NCBI GenBank assembly: GCA_025455245.1
Contig: JALOMX010000137.1
Coordinates: forward strand, 1 to 6,091
DNA length: 6,091 nucleotides
Source: Chitinophagaceae bacterium
GTDB taxonomy: Bacteria > Bacteroidota > Bacteroidia > Chitinophagales > Chitinophagaceae
Direction of reading: 5' to 3'
Shown in pieces: positions 1-6,091 of this stretch (position 1 is its first letter; each line of letters begins with the position of its first letter). The translations under genes and the position numbers were made by a program. The notes under the pieces are model-generated. The model made no database searches. It had not been told where the DNA came from and saw only the letters and a list, made by a program, of their open reading frames with translations.

Positions 1-1896
1 CTTGCCCAAAGCCTTGAAGCGGTAAATGGGGTGCGGACATTAAGTACCGGTGCCACCATTGGTAAACCCATCATTCAGGGCCTCCACAGTAACCGGATCG
101 TTTTAATAACCAATGGGGTAAAACTTGAAAGTCAGCAATGGGGTACGGACCATGCACCCGAAATCGACCCATATGCTTCCGATAAATTTACAGTGGTAAA
201 AGGTGCATCCTCTGTGAGGTACGGCGCCGAAGCTATTGGAGGGGTAGTCATTGCTGAACCAAGGCCATTTCTTCATGAAAAAGAAATAAAAGGTGAATTG
301 AATCTTGCCGGGTTCTCCAATAACGGTATGGGGGTAATCTCCGGATTGATAGAGGGAAGCAATGATAAAAAAACACAGGTGGGATGGAGGGTGCAGGGCA
401 CTTTAAAAAAGGGCGGCACCATCAGGATACCCGGTTATTGGCTTGCAAATACAGCCATGGACGAAGGGAACTTTTCTGCGGCCGTAGGTATACAGAAAAA
501 TCAATGGAACTGGGATGCAAGCTTTAGCTATTTTAGTACTCAATTAGGCTTTTACCCCGGCGCACATGTTGACAATTTAGACGACCTGAATAATGCCATT
601 GCGAGCGACAAGCCACTGTTCCCCGGAGAATTTACCTACAACATTGATCGTCCCTATCAGCAGGCAAAGCACTGGATAGCCAAAGCAGGGGGAAAAGTAA
701 TCTGGAATAACCGTCACCAAACAAGTTTTTGGGTTGCCCATCAGGAAAACCACCGCGATGAGTTTGATGCACGCTCCTTCAATCCGTTTCCCGAACTGAG
801 CCTGAATATGGGTACCACGAGTACCGAAATTATGCATACCATTGAACCGGGTACCGGCTTCACCTGGCAAAATGGTATCAATTTTTCCTTTCAGCAAAAC
901 GTAAATAATCCCTCAAGCGCCCGCATTTTTATAAGGAATTTCGAAAGCTGGAACCTTGGTGGTTTCAGCATTCTTAAAATGAAAGCCGGTGGTTTTACCA
1001 ATGAAATCGGCGTACGCTATGACCATAAATTCTTTGAATCATTTTACAGGGACAATGGGGCTATTGAAGTGCATAACCGTACTTTTGATAACCTAACGGC
1101 CACCATTGGTACGCACTACGAAATTTTGGAAGGCCTTAATATCACCATGAATCTTGCGAGTGCATGGCGCCCTCCTGCCCCCAATGAACTTTATGCCAAT
1201 GGCTTGCATCAGGGGCTTGCAGCGGTTGAAATCGGCAACCCTGACTTTGAAGCAGAAAAGTCTTTTAACCTTAATATTCAACTTACGTATAAACCTGACA
1301 GCACTTTTTCATTTGAGCTTGCTGCCTACAATAACAGGATCCGCGATTTTATTTATCTGCAACCGGTGCAGCCACCTCAACTCACCATAAATGGTTATTA
1401 CCCGAAATTTGAATACCGCCAAACCGATGCAAACCTGGCAGGTTTTGATTTTATGATGACTTTCAGCCCGGTTCGATACATCGACTTTTTTGCAAAAGCC
1501 AACCTTTTGTATGCCCGAAACCTCGACCTTGATGACTGGCTGATTTGGATGCCGGCAGACAGATATGAAACGGGATTTACATGGTATCCAAAGGTTGGAA
1601 CAGCAATGACCAAACCATACCTAAAAACCTCATTTGCTTACACACGAGAACAAACACGCATACCTGATCAAAAGGATAATCCTGAGTGGAATGATTATGC
1701 CCCACCCCCACCTGCCTATGGTTTGGTTACCCTTGAAGCAGGAACCATTCTTACCAAATCAAAAATTCAGGCAGGACTATCCGTTTATAACCTCACCAAT
1801 GCATCCTATCGCGATTATATGAACCGTTTCAGGTATTTTGCCAACGAGGCAGGAGTCAATGTTGCTTTAAGGTTAAAAGTCCCCATTCATTTCTAA
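1..1896 (+). CDS. TonB-dependent outer-membrane receptor, 5'-truncated by window edge
   Basis: An outer-membrane active-transport receptor: a TonB/ExbBD-energised 22-strand barrel with an N-terminal plug. The frame is open from base 1, so the 631 visible residues lack the signal peptide, TonB box and first part of the plug, perhaps 100-200 residues. The GTG at 31 is an internal valine, not the start. Plug motifs are visible: GKPIIQGL near residue 21, QQWGTDHAPEID near 45-56, and the plug end GASSVRYGAEAIGGVV at 68-83. The rest is barrel, with WRPPAPNELYANGLHQG at 389-405 and a C-terminal NLTNASYRDY...LRLKVPIHF ending in Phe, the usual barrel-assembly signal. The frame is intact. The lipoprotein gene follows after 10 bases. 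The plug motif, the NELY.NGLH motif and the lipoprotein neighbour resemble the Bacteroidota branch often compared with zinc receptor ZnuD. The substrate is inferred, not shown; a vitamin or siderophore ligand remains possible. Confidence 0.93.
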   Translation, partial: LAQSLEAVNGVRTLSTGATIGKPIIQGLHSNRIVLITNGVKLESQQWGTDHAPEIDPYASDKFTVVKGASSVRYGAEAIGGVVIAEPRPFLHEKEIKGELNLAGFSNNGMGVISGLIEGSNDKKTQVGWRVQGTLKKGGTIRIPGYWLANTAMDEGNFSAAVGIQKNQWNWDASFSYFSTQLGFYPGAHVDNLDDLNNAIASDKPLFPGEFTYNIDRPYQQAKHWIAKAGGKVIWNNRHQTSFWVAHQENHRDEFDARSFNPFPELSLNMGTTSTEIMHTIEPGTGFTWQNGINFSFQQNVNNPSSARIFIRNFESWNLGGFSILKMKAGGFTNEIGVRYDHKFFESFYRDNGAIEVHNRTFDNLTATIGTHYEILEGLNITMNLASAWRPPAPNELYANGLHQGLAAVEIGNPDFEAEKSFNLNIQLTYKPDSTFSFELAAYNNRIRDFIYLQPVQPPQLTINGYYPKFEYRQTDANLAGFDFMMTFSPVRYIDFFAKANLLYARNLDLDDWLIWMPADRYETGFTWYPKVGTAMTKPYLKTSFAYTREQTRIPDQKDNPEWNDYAPPPPAYGLVTLEAGTILTKSKIQAGLSVYNLTNASYRDYMNRFRYFANEAGVNVALRLKVPIHF

Positions 1897-1906
1897 ATGA
1901 AATATT

Positions 1907-2464
1907 ATGAAAAAAAATGTCTTTGTAATTATGGTATTCCTTGGGCTATTGGCCTTTACAACAAGTTGTAAGAAGGATGTAGATAATCCCGAGGAAGATT
2001 CCGCTCATGGTGCCATCACCACTTTTTCAATAAAATTTTCGCAAGCCGGCACCTTAAAATATGAGGCGGTTTTTGATGATCCTGATGGCCCGGGTGGGGC
2101 AGCCCCGATTCGTTTTGATGAGATTAAACTTCAAAAAGGGCAAACCTATCAGGCAAGTATTACACTCACCAACAAATCTAAAACCCCTGCTGAAGATATG
2201 ACTGCCACGGTAAGGACACAGGGTCATCAGCACTTGTTTTATTTTTCACCTACAGGATTAAGCGGACTTAATATTACCCTGACAGATGCCGACAGGATTG
2301 GCCTGCCCATTGGGTTGGAATCGCAGTGGCAAACCCCGGCAACGGCAACCACAGGTACCACCCGCATTGGATTGAGGCATATTGCTGCCGGAAAATCAGC
2401 ATCTTCCGGCCCCACTTCAGGACATTCAGATATGCAAATTGATTTTATAACAAAAATTGAATAA
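1907..2464 (+). CDS. Small lipoprotein partner of the TonB-dependent receptor
   Basis: A 185-residue lipoprotein of unassigned biochemical function. It has a signal peptide with charged MKKN, a hydrophobic core to about residue 17, and a lipobox-like TTSC with the lipidated cysteine at 21, followed by KKD and an acidic linker. The mature part looks like a beta-rich single domain: an ITTFSIKF strand at 37-44, DDPDGPGGAAP at 57-67, TLTNKSKTPAEDMT at 86-99, GHQHLFYF at 106-113 and a DADRIGLPIGLESQWQT segment at 127-143. This pattern (ITT-, D.DGPGG, -DAD..G.P.GL...W) recurs in small lipoproteins beside Bacteroidota TonB receptors; some database entries give them a periplasmic-binding-fold name that I would not trust. 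The start ATG lies 10 bases after the receptor stop, implying co-transcription. The histidines at 107 and 109 could be metal ligands, but that is inference. It may hold or hand over the ligand at the outer membrane. Confidence 0.85.
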   Translation: MKKNVFVIMVFLGLLAFTTSCKKDVDNPEEDSAHGAITTFSIKFSQAGTLKYEAVFDDPDGPGGAAPIRFDEIKLQKGQTYQASITLTNKSKTPAEDMTATVRTQGHQHLFYFSPTGLSGLNITLTDADRIGLPIGLESQWQTPATATTGTTRIGLRHIAAGKSASSGPTSGHSDMQIDFITKIE

Positions 2465-2468
2465 TTTT

Positions 2469-2485
2469 TTGAAACAAAGTTTCAA
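2469..2485. repeat. 17-bp palindrome TTGAAAC-AAA-GTTTCAA, possible operator
   Basis: Perfect 7-bp arms around a 3-base centre, located five bases after the lipoprotein stop and upstream of the promoter box for the barrel gene. No T-tract follows it on the + strand, so it is not a convincing intrinsic terminator. Its position where a -33 element would lie fits an operator, but no regulator is known from the window. Confidence 0.5.
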
Positions 2486-2516
2486 TTGCGAACAATATAT
2501 TTGCAGCATTGTTTCA
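2470..2516. repeat. 8-bp inverted repeat TGAAACAA / TTGTTTCA flanking the promoter
   Basis: TGAAACAA at 2470-2477 is exactly complementary in reverse to TTGTTTCA at 2509-2516. The left arm is shared with the 17-bp palindrome, giving three GTTTCA half-sites (2470-2475 inverted, 2479-2484 and 2511-2516 direct) around the TATATTTG box. This can be read as an operator cluster or as alternative RNA hairpins. Short AT-rich arms can arise by chance. Confidence 0.4.
2496..2503 (+). promoter_or_regulatory. Bacteroidota -7 promoter box TATATTTG for the barrel gene
   Basis: An exact match to the Bacteroidota consensus TAnnTTTG. It is 38 bases before the ATG at 2542 and implies a 5' leader of about 30 bases. 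The -33 element is poor: the nearest upstream TTTG (2468-2471) is 24 bases away, longer than the usual 19-21. The assignment rests on the -7 box and on its place between two genes. Confidence 0.55.
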
Positions 2517-2541
2517 TTAAAGCATACAAAACCATTTATTT

Positions 2542-3177
2542 ATGAAAAAGTTATTCCTGATTACCACCGGCGTTCTTGCCTTAGCAATGGCAAATGCCCA
2601 AACAAAATTCGGTATAAAAGCCGGTCCGAACTTTGCAAATTGGGCCGTAAAATTTGAGGGTGAAAAAGATGATGAATTCAAGTCGAGAACAGGATTTCAC
2701 TTCGGTGCGGTTATTGACCATGCCATCAGCGAAAAGTTCAGTATTCAACCTCAGGTTTTATTTGTTAGCAAAGGTGCAGGTATAGAGCACGAAGATCACA
2801 CAGACAAGGCGGTGGTAAATGCCATTGACATTCCCATCAACTTTTTGTACAAAGCACCTGCCGGCTCGGGCAAATTCTTTGTAGGTGGTGGTCCAAACCT
2901 TGGTTTTAACCTGAGTGCCGAAATCAAGTCCGATGAGGAGGGCAATGAAAAGATTGACATCGGAAGCGAGGAAGGTGAATTAAAGGGTTTTGATTTTGGT
3001 GTAAATCTTTTGGCAGGTTACGAACTGGCAAACGGGCTTTTCTTTTCAGCCAACTACACTCCCGGAATTGCCAATTTGCAAAATCCACCCTCCGGCGTAG
3101 ACCTTACCGCAAGGAGCAACTACTTTGGAATTTCGGTTGGATTCTTTTTTGGCGGAAAGGCCTCAGCAAAAAAGTAA
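2542..3177 (+). CDS. Outer-membrane beta-barrel protein (PorT/OMP_b-brl_2-like)
   Basis: A 211-residue small barrel of the common Bacteroidota porin-like family; its specific role is unknown. The signal peptide MKKLFLITTGVLALAMANA is followed by Gln20, giving a typical A-N-A/Q cleavage. The mature protein opens with the family hallmark FGIKAGPNFANW (23-34). Alternating strands follow: FHFGAVIDHAI (52-62), FSIQPQVLFVSKGAG (66-80), IDIPINFLYKA (95-105), KFFVGGGPNLGFNL (111-124), FDFGVNLLAGYEL (150-162), LFFSANYTPGI (166-176) and NYFGISVGFFFG (193-204). An acidic segment at 130-147 is probably a surface loop. About 8 strands are expected. The barrel is followed by a lysine-rich tail, KASAKK, rather than ending on an aromatic residue. 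It has its own promoter box upstream and a terminator downstream, so it appears monocistronic. The ATG sits in an AT-rich leader without a Shine-Dalgarno sequence, as is normal for the phylum. Confidence 0.88.
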   Translation: MKKLFLITTGVLALAMANAQTKFGIKAGPNFANWAVKFEGEKDDEFKSRTGFHFGAVIDHAISEKFSIQPQVLFVSKGAGIEHEDHTDKAVVNAIDIPINFLYKAPAGSGKFFVGGGPNLGFNLSAEIKSDEEGNEKIDIGSEEGELKGFDFGVNLLAGYELANGLFFSANYTPGIANLQNPPSGVDLTARSNYFGISVGFFFGGKASAKK

Positions 3178-3195
3178 TTTTTTTAATCTTATAAG

Positions 3196-3222
3196 AAAAG
3201 GCTCCCATCGGGGCCTTTTTTT
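3196..3222 (+). terminator. Intrinsic terminator after the barrel gene
   Basis: A 10-bp stem pairs 3196-3205 (AAAAGGCTCC) with 3210-3219 (GGGGCCTTTT), with one G-U pair and the loop CATC at 3206-3209. A run of seven T's at 3216-3222 begins inside the stem. It starts 19 bases after the barrel stop and separates that gene from the OmpA-family gene. Confidence 0.9.
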
Positions 3223-3278
3223 ATTTATAGCAAAAATTTATCACAACATTCATACCCTGCAGGACATAATTTCGTCAA

Positions 3279-5219
3279 ATGACTATGCTGATAAAAATCC
3301 GTTTGATTGTAAGCATCATTTTTGTCCTGACAGCATCCTTGCTTTCAGGCCTTTTCGGCCAGTGGTACAATCCTGAAAACATGAATAAAAAATCGCAGGC
3401 AACCTATTTCCAGGCGATTGAAAACCTTCGGGCGGGACAGTGGGAAACCGGAAGAAACCTATTGTATCAGACACTGAAGCAGGAACCCAAATTTGTAGAA
3501 GCATGGCTAAGCCTGATGGGCGCTTATGGAGAAAAGAAAAGGTATGACAGCGCAATCCTTTCCTTTGAAAAGGCCTGGAAAATGGATAGCATTTTCAGTG
3601 AAAGCTGGCTGCTTTCCTACACCATAAACCTTGCCGGGTCGGGCAGGTTCAAAGATGCAGCGCAATGGATTAACCGCTACCTTCAAACCGTATCGCCTGA
3701 AAGCAGAACAGGCAAAGCGGCAGCATACAGAAAAAAAACATATGATTTTGCGTTGGCATTTGAAGAAAAAAAGGCAGGGAGTAATTTCAGCTTCAATCCA
3801 GTAAACCTCGGTGACAGCATCAACTCGTCAAGAAGCGAATATTATCCATCCTTTACCATTGATGACAGCTTACTGGTATTTACCAGACGAATGCAGGGAT
3901 TCAGGGAAGATTTTTATGCAAGTCAGCTATTAGCCAACGGGAAGTACACAGCGGCAAGAACATTGGAAGGCTCACTGAACGAAGAAGCTTCCAAAGGTGG
4001 TATCAACATGGCGCCGGATGGGGAGTTGATGTTTTTTGCCGGCAACTTTCCTGCCGGCGGATATGGCGATTTTGATATTTACAGTTGTCAGGCTACACCC
4101 GATGGATGGAGCATTCCCTACAATCTCGGCGAAAACATAAACACCGAATTCTGGGAAAGCAGTCCCTCGATCAGCCCCGACAAGCAAACGCTTTATTTCA
4201 GCAGTAACCGCCCGGGCGGGCTTGGCGGAAAAGACATTTACATGAGTAAAAGAAATGCCAATGGTAAGTGGGGACCCGCCGTCAATATGGGCCCCGTTAT
4301 CAATACATCGGCCGATGATCTTGCCCCTTATATCCATGCAGACAATCAAACCATGTATTTTACTTCGGGCGGACATCCCGGCTATGGAGGAAGTGATTTG
4401 TATCTGACAAGGCTTGGCCCCGGCGGTGAATGGAGCATTCCCGAAAATCTTGGCTATCCCATTAATACCATTGATGACGACGGCAGCCTGATTGTAGCTG
4501 CCAATGGCACAACGGCCTACTTTGCAAGCTTTCGCAGTGACAGCCGTGGTGGCCTCGATCTTTACCGGTTCGATCTTCCCGATTATGCGAGGGCAAGAAA
4601 AACGAAGTGGGTAAAAGGAAGGGTTTTTGATAAGGTAACGGACAAAGGCTTGCCGTCGGGTATTGAAGTTACCGACAATGAATCAGGTGCACTGATCCAC
4701 AGCCTTATTACGGATGAATCAGGCAACTACCTTGTTACGCTGCCAACAGGAAGAAATTATTCATTTACCGTTAGCAGAAAAGGCTATTTGTTTTTCAGCG
4801 ACCGGTTCTACATGGAAAAAGAAAATGCAGATAGCAGTTTCACAAAAGATATACCCCTTGAACCAATTATTGTAAACGCTTCGCTCGAATTAAAGAATAT
4901 TGAATTTGAAACCGGTTCTGCAAGGCTTGAAAAAAGTTCATTTGTAGAGTTGAATAAACTTGCAGATCTGCTTCAGGAAAATGAAGGATTGAAAGTGGAA
5001 ATTGGCGGGCACACAGACAATGTGGGCAACGCTGCCGACAACCAAAAACTCAGCCAAAACAGGGCAAAGGCCGTCGTTGATTATCTCATTGAAAAGGGCA
5101 TTGACATTAAACGATTATTAGCCAAAGGCTACGGTAGCACGAAACCCATTGCAGATAACCAAACCGAAGCCGGCAGGGCAAGGAACCGCCGTACCGAAAT
5201 GAAAGTAATTGGTTATTGA
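3279..5219 (+). CDS. TPR / PD40 propeller / CarboxypepD_reg-like / OmpA-domain envelope protein (PorE-like)
   Basis: A 646-residue exported protein that probably tethers an outer-membrane or periplasmic assembly to peptidoglycan. An N-terminal signal is cut near Gly27/Gln28. Two to three TPR helical repeats span about 40-138. Five PD40 (WD40-like) blades follow, with cores SEYYPSFTIDDSLLVF (186-201), INMAPDGELMFF (242-253), SSPSISPDKQTLYFSSNRPG (294-313), APYIHADNQTMYFTSGG (349-365) and SLIVAANGTTAYFAS (403-417). A carboxypeptidase-regulatory-like beta-sandwich lies at about 444-510. The C-terminal OmpA domain (536-646) has GHTDNVG at 577-583, LSQNRA at 591-596, GYGS at 617-620 and GRARNRRTE at 632-640. 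Asp580 and Arg595 match the meso-diaminopimelate-binding Asp/Arg pair of OmpA proteins in motif and 15-residue spacing. The order equals that of PorE, a type IX secretion protein of Porphyromonas, but PorE is a lipoprotein and no lipobox cysteine is seen here. Paralogues with this layout are common, so no gene symbol is given. A second ATG at 3285 would shorten it by two residues. Confidence 0.92.
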   Translation: MTMLIKIRLIVSIIFVLTASLLSGLFGQWYNPENMNKKSQATYFQAIENLRAGQWETGRNLLYQTLKQEPKFVEAWLSLMGAYGEKKRYDSAILSFEKAWKMDSIFSESWLLSYTINLAGSGRFKDAAQWINRYLQTVSPESRTGKAAAYRKKTYDFALAFEEKKAGSNFSFNPVNLGDSINSSRSEYYPSFTIDDSLLVFTRRMQGFREDFYASQLLANGKYTAARTLEGSLNEEASKGGINMAPDGELMFFAGNFPAGGYGDFDIYSCQATPDGWSIPYNLGENINTEFWESSPSISPDKQTLYFSSNRPGGLGGKDIYMSKRNANGKWGPAVNMGPVINTSADDLAPYIHADNQTMYFTSGGHPGYGGSDLYLTRLGPGGEWSIPENLGYPINTIDDDGSLIVAANGTTAYFASFRSDSRGGLDLYRFDLPDYARARKTKWVKGRVFDKVTDKGLPSGIEVTDNESGALIHSLITDESGNYLVTLPTGRNYSFTVSRKGYLFFSDRFYMEKENADSSFTKDIPLEPIIVNASLELKNIEFETGSARLEKSSFVELNKLADLLQENEGLKVEIGGHTDNVGNAADNQKLSQNRAKAVVDYLIEKGIDIKRLLAKGYGSTKPIADNQTEAGRARNRRTEMKVIGY

Positions 5220-5245
5220 TGTACATTGCAGTAAAATAAGCTTTT

Positions 5246-5449
5246 ATGAAAATTACGATGCAGGTCATTAAAGGCGAAGAATTTTATGTTGGAACAATTA
5301 AAGAGATTCCCGAAGTAATTACGCAGGGAAAATCCATTGCTGAAACCAAAGAAAACATTCTGGATGCGCTTAATGAATATTTGGAAAGTATGCAGGAAAT
5401 AAAATCAGACAACAATGTGGTGCTGGAAGAAAGCTTAACTATTGGCTAA
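5246..5449 (+). CDS. hicB: HicB-family antitoxin, short form
   Basis: A 67-residue antitoxin that would bind and block the HicA ribonuclease encoded next. It has the partial RNase-H-like HicB fold: an N-terminal strand (MKITMQVIKG), FYVGTIKEIPEVITQGKSI at 13-31 matching the family pattern FYVA..PELPG..TQG.T, then helix AETKENILDALNEYLESM (32-49). It stops after a short tail, so it lacks the C-terminal helix-turn-helix or ribbon-helix-helix DNA-binding domain of longer HicB proteins. Self-repression of the operon by this protein alone is therefore unlikely. It begins 26 bases after the OmpA-family stop, and its TAA shares one base with the hicA ATG (TAATG), which suggests translational coupling. 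A hand count gives about 35% G+C, below the neighbouring OmpA gene. Confidence 0.85.
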   Translation: MKITMQVIKGEEFYVGTIKEIPEVITQGKSIAETKENILDALNEYLESMQEIKSDNNVVLEESLTIG

Positions 5450-5643
5450 TGTCAATCAAAAGAAATGAGTTTATTAAACACCTCAACAATCATAATTGCC
5501 GGCTACTAAGGCATGGCTCGCGTCACGATGTTTTTATGCATCAGCAATCCTTTAAGAAATCAACTGTCCCAAGGCATCCAATTTTAGATAAAATCACCTG
5601 CATGCAAATTTGCAAGCAATTGAATATTCCAAAATTCCAATAA
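5449..5643 (+). CDS. hicA: HicA-family mRNA interferase toxin
   Basis: A 64-residue toxin with a double-stranded-RNA-binding-like fold, expected to cleave mRNA in a translation-independent way and halt growth when HicB is lost. Family marks are the N-terminal helix KRNEFIKHLNNHNC (4-17), the strand motif LLRHGSRHDVF (19-29) carrying the probable catalytic histidine His26, TVPRHP (39-44), and the C-terminal helix ITCMQICKQLNIPKF. The length is normal for a complete HicA. Arg25 before His26 is a usual variant in this phylum and is not a sign of inactivation. It follows hicB in the antitoxin-first order with a one-base overlap. The dprA TTG starts one base after its stop, so all three may share a transcript. 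It is AT-rich like hicB. Confidence 0.85.
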   Translation: MSIKRNEFIKHLNNHNCRLLRHGSRHDVFMHQQSFKKSTVPRHPILDKITCMQICKQLNIPKFQ

Positions 5644-5644
5644 G

Positions 5645-6091
5645 TTGAACTTTCCCGAACCTGTTTACCAACTTGCGCTTACGCGCGTACCACAAATAGG
5701 TTGTGTACTTGCACGTGCACTGACTGAGGCGTTTGGCAGTGCAGAGTCCATCTTTAGGGCATCAAGAAAAGCCTTATGCGAAGTGGATGGTATTTCTGAT
5801 ATCAAAGCTTCATGTATTAAAGGATTTACAGATTATGAATCATGCCTAAAGGAATGGGAGTTCCTTAAAAAACATGAAATAGAACTACTTTTTTTAACCA
5901 ATGAGAATTACCCGAAGCGATTGCTGAACTGCTATGACCCACCTACCCTCTTGTTTTATAAAGGAACTGCAAACCTCAATGCAAGCCGCATCATAAACAT
6001 TATTGGTACAAGAAACCAAACCGAATACGGAAAACACCTGACCGAGAAATTGGTGGAAACCCTTGCGCCGCATAACATACTCATAGTAAGT
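5645..6091 (+). CDS. dprA: DNA-processing protein DprA, 3'-truncated by window edge, TTG start
   Basis: DprA binds incoming single-stranded DNA in natural transformation and loads RecA; it is also widespread in species not known to be competent. Reading from the TTG at 5645 gives 149 residues open to the window end, out of a usual 360-370. An N-terminal SAM/HhH-like region has YQLALTRVPQIG (8-19) and FGSAESIFRAS (30-40), with VDGISDI at 47-53. Next come NENYPKRLLNCYDPPTLLFYKG (86-107) and the opening of the Rossmann-like domain, IINIIGTRNQTEYGK (116-130), equivalent to the family's VGTRN motif. The window ends at IVS, just before the expected Gly of the next glycine-rich turn. There is no in-frame ATG in the visible part, and a stop at 5621-5623 leaves TTG 5645 as the only standard start upstream of the conserved N-terminus. 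It lies one base after the hicA stop. Confidence 0.93.
   Translation, partial: MNFPEPVYQLALTRVPQIGCVLARALTEAFGSAESIFRASRKALCEVDGISDIKASCIKGFTDYESCLKEWEFLKKHEIELLFLTNENYPKRLLNCYDPPTLLFYKGTANLNASRIINIIGTRNQTEYGKHLTEKLVETLAPHNILIVS

Noticed and set aside
31..33. GTG at 31 as the start of the TonB receptor
   Set aside because: The frame stays open to base 1 and encodes plug-domain sequence there (LAQSLEAVNGV). A start at 31 would leave no signal peptide.
2469..2485. Palindrome as an intrinsic terminator for the receptor-lipoprotein operon
   Set aside because: The stem is AT-rich and is followed by TTGCGAAC, not a T-tract. The T-run lies before it, on the wrong side for + strand transcription.
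2457..2657. 66-codon + strand frame overlapping the end of the lipoprotein gene and the start of the barrel gene
   Set aside because: It runs out of frame through the promoter region and the barrel signal peptide. Its translation has no signal or domain character.
3267..3274. TAATTTCG, a 7/8 match to the TAnnTTTG promoter box upstream of the OmpA-family gene
   Set aside because: It is only 4 bases before the ATG, so transcription would begin at or inside the start codon. No TTTG lies at the right distance upstream. The true promoter of this gene is not visible to me.
3972..4376. 134-codon antisense open frame inside the OmpA-family gene, and the other opposite-strand frames at 577-897, 1093-1281, 1398-1613 and 3316-3555
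   Set aside because: They lie entirely or almost entirely inside well-supported + strand genes. Their translations show no recognisable domain, and composition alone explains the open frames.
5521..5529. Arg before His26 in hicA as a sign of an inactivated toxin
   Set aside because: The catalytic-type histidine itself is present, the length is full, and G-x-R-H variants are common among Bacteroidota HicA proteins.

Overview
The window looks like chromosomal DNA from a member of the Bacteroidota, plausibly an environmental or Chitinophagaceae-like lineage. The evidence is a TonB-dependent receptor paired with a small lipoprotein, a lipoprotein signal ending in Cys-Lys-Lys-Asp, AT-rich leaders without Shine-Dalgarno sequences, a TAnnTTTG-type promoter box, and a large TPR/PD40/carboxypeptidase-regulatory/OmpA envelope protein. 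The genus cannot be fixed from the sequence. All real genes are on the + strand.

Layout. 1-1896 is the 3' part of a TonB-dependent outer-membrane receptor whose start lies before the window. Ten bases later, 1907-2464 encodes a small periplasm-facing lipoprotein of the kind that accompanies this receptor family; the two form an operon for uptake of a small ligand, possibly a metal such as zinc. A 77-base gap (2465-2541) holds a TATATTTG promoter box and an unusual set of inverted GTTTCA half-sites. It precedes an autonomously transcribed outer-membrane beta-barrel gene (2542-3177), which ends in a strong intrinsic terminator (3196-3222). Then 3279-5219 encodes a 646-residue secreted protein with TPRs, a PD40 beta-propeller, a carboxypeptidase-regulatory-like domain and a peptidoglycan-binding OmpA domain. 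This is the domain order of the type IX secretion component PorE, but without its lipid-anchor cysteine.

The 3' end is compact. A hicB-hicA toxin-antitoxin pair (5246-5449 and 5449-5643, sharing one base) lies 26 bases after the OmpA gene. It is followed by dprA (5645 to the window end, partial), which starts with TTG one base after the hicA stop. dprA has no in-frame ATG anywhere in the visible 149 codons, so an ATG-only gene finder would miss it.

The theme is envelope function (uptake, barrel, peptidoglycan anchoring), followed by a small toxin-antitoxin insertion-like block fused transcriptionally to a DNA-processing gene. No clearly new multi-gene system is visible. The points most worth a second look are the hicBA-dprA coupling, the operator-like repeats at 2469-2516, and the PorE-like protein.
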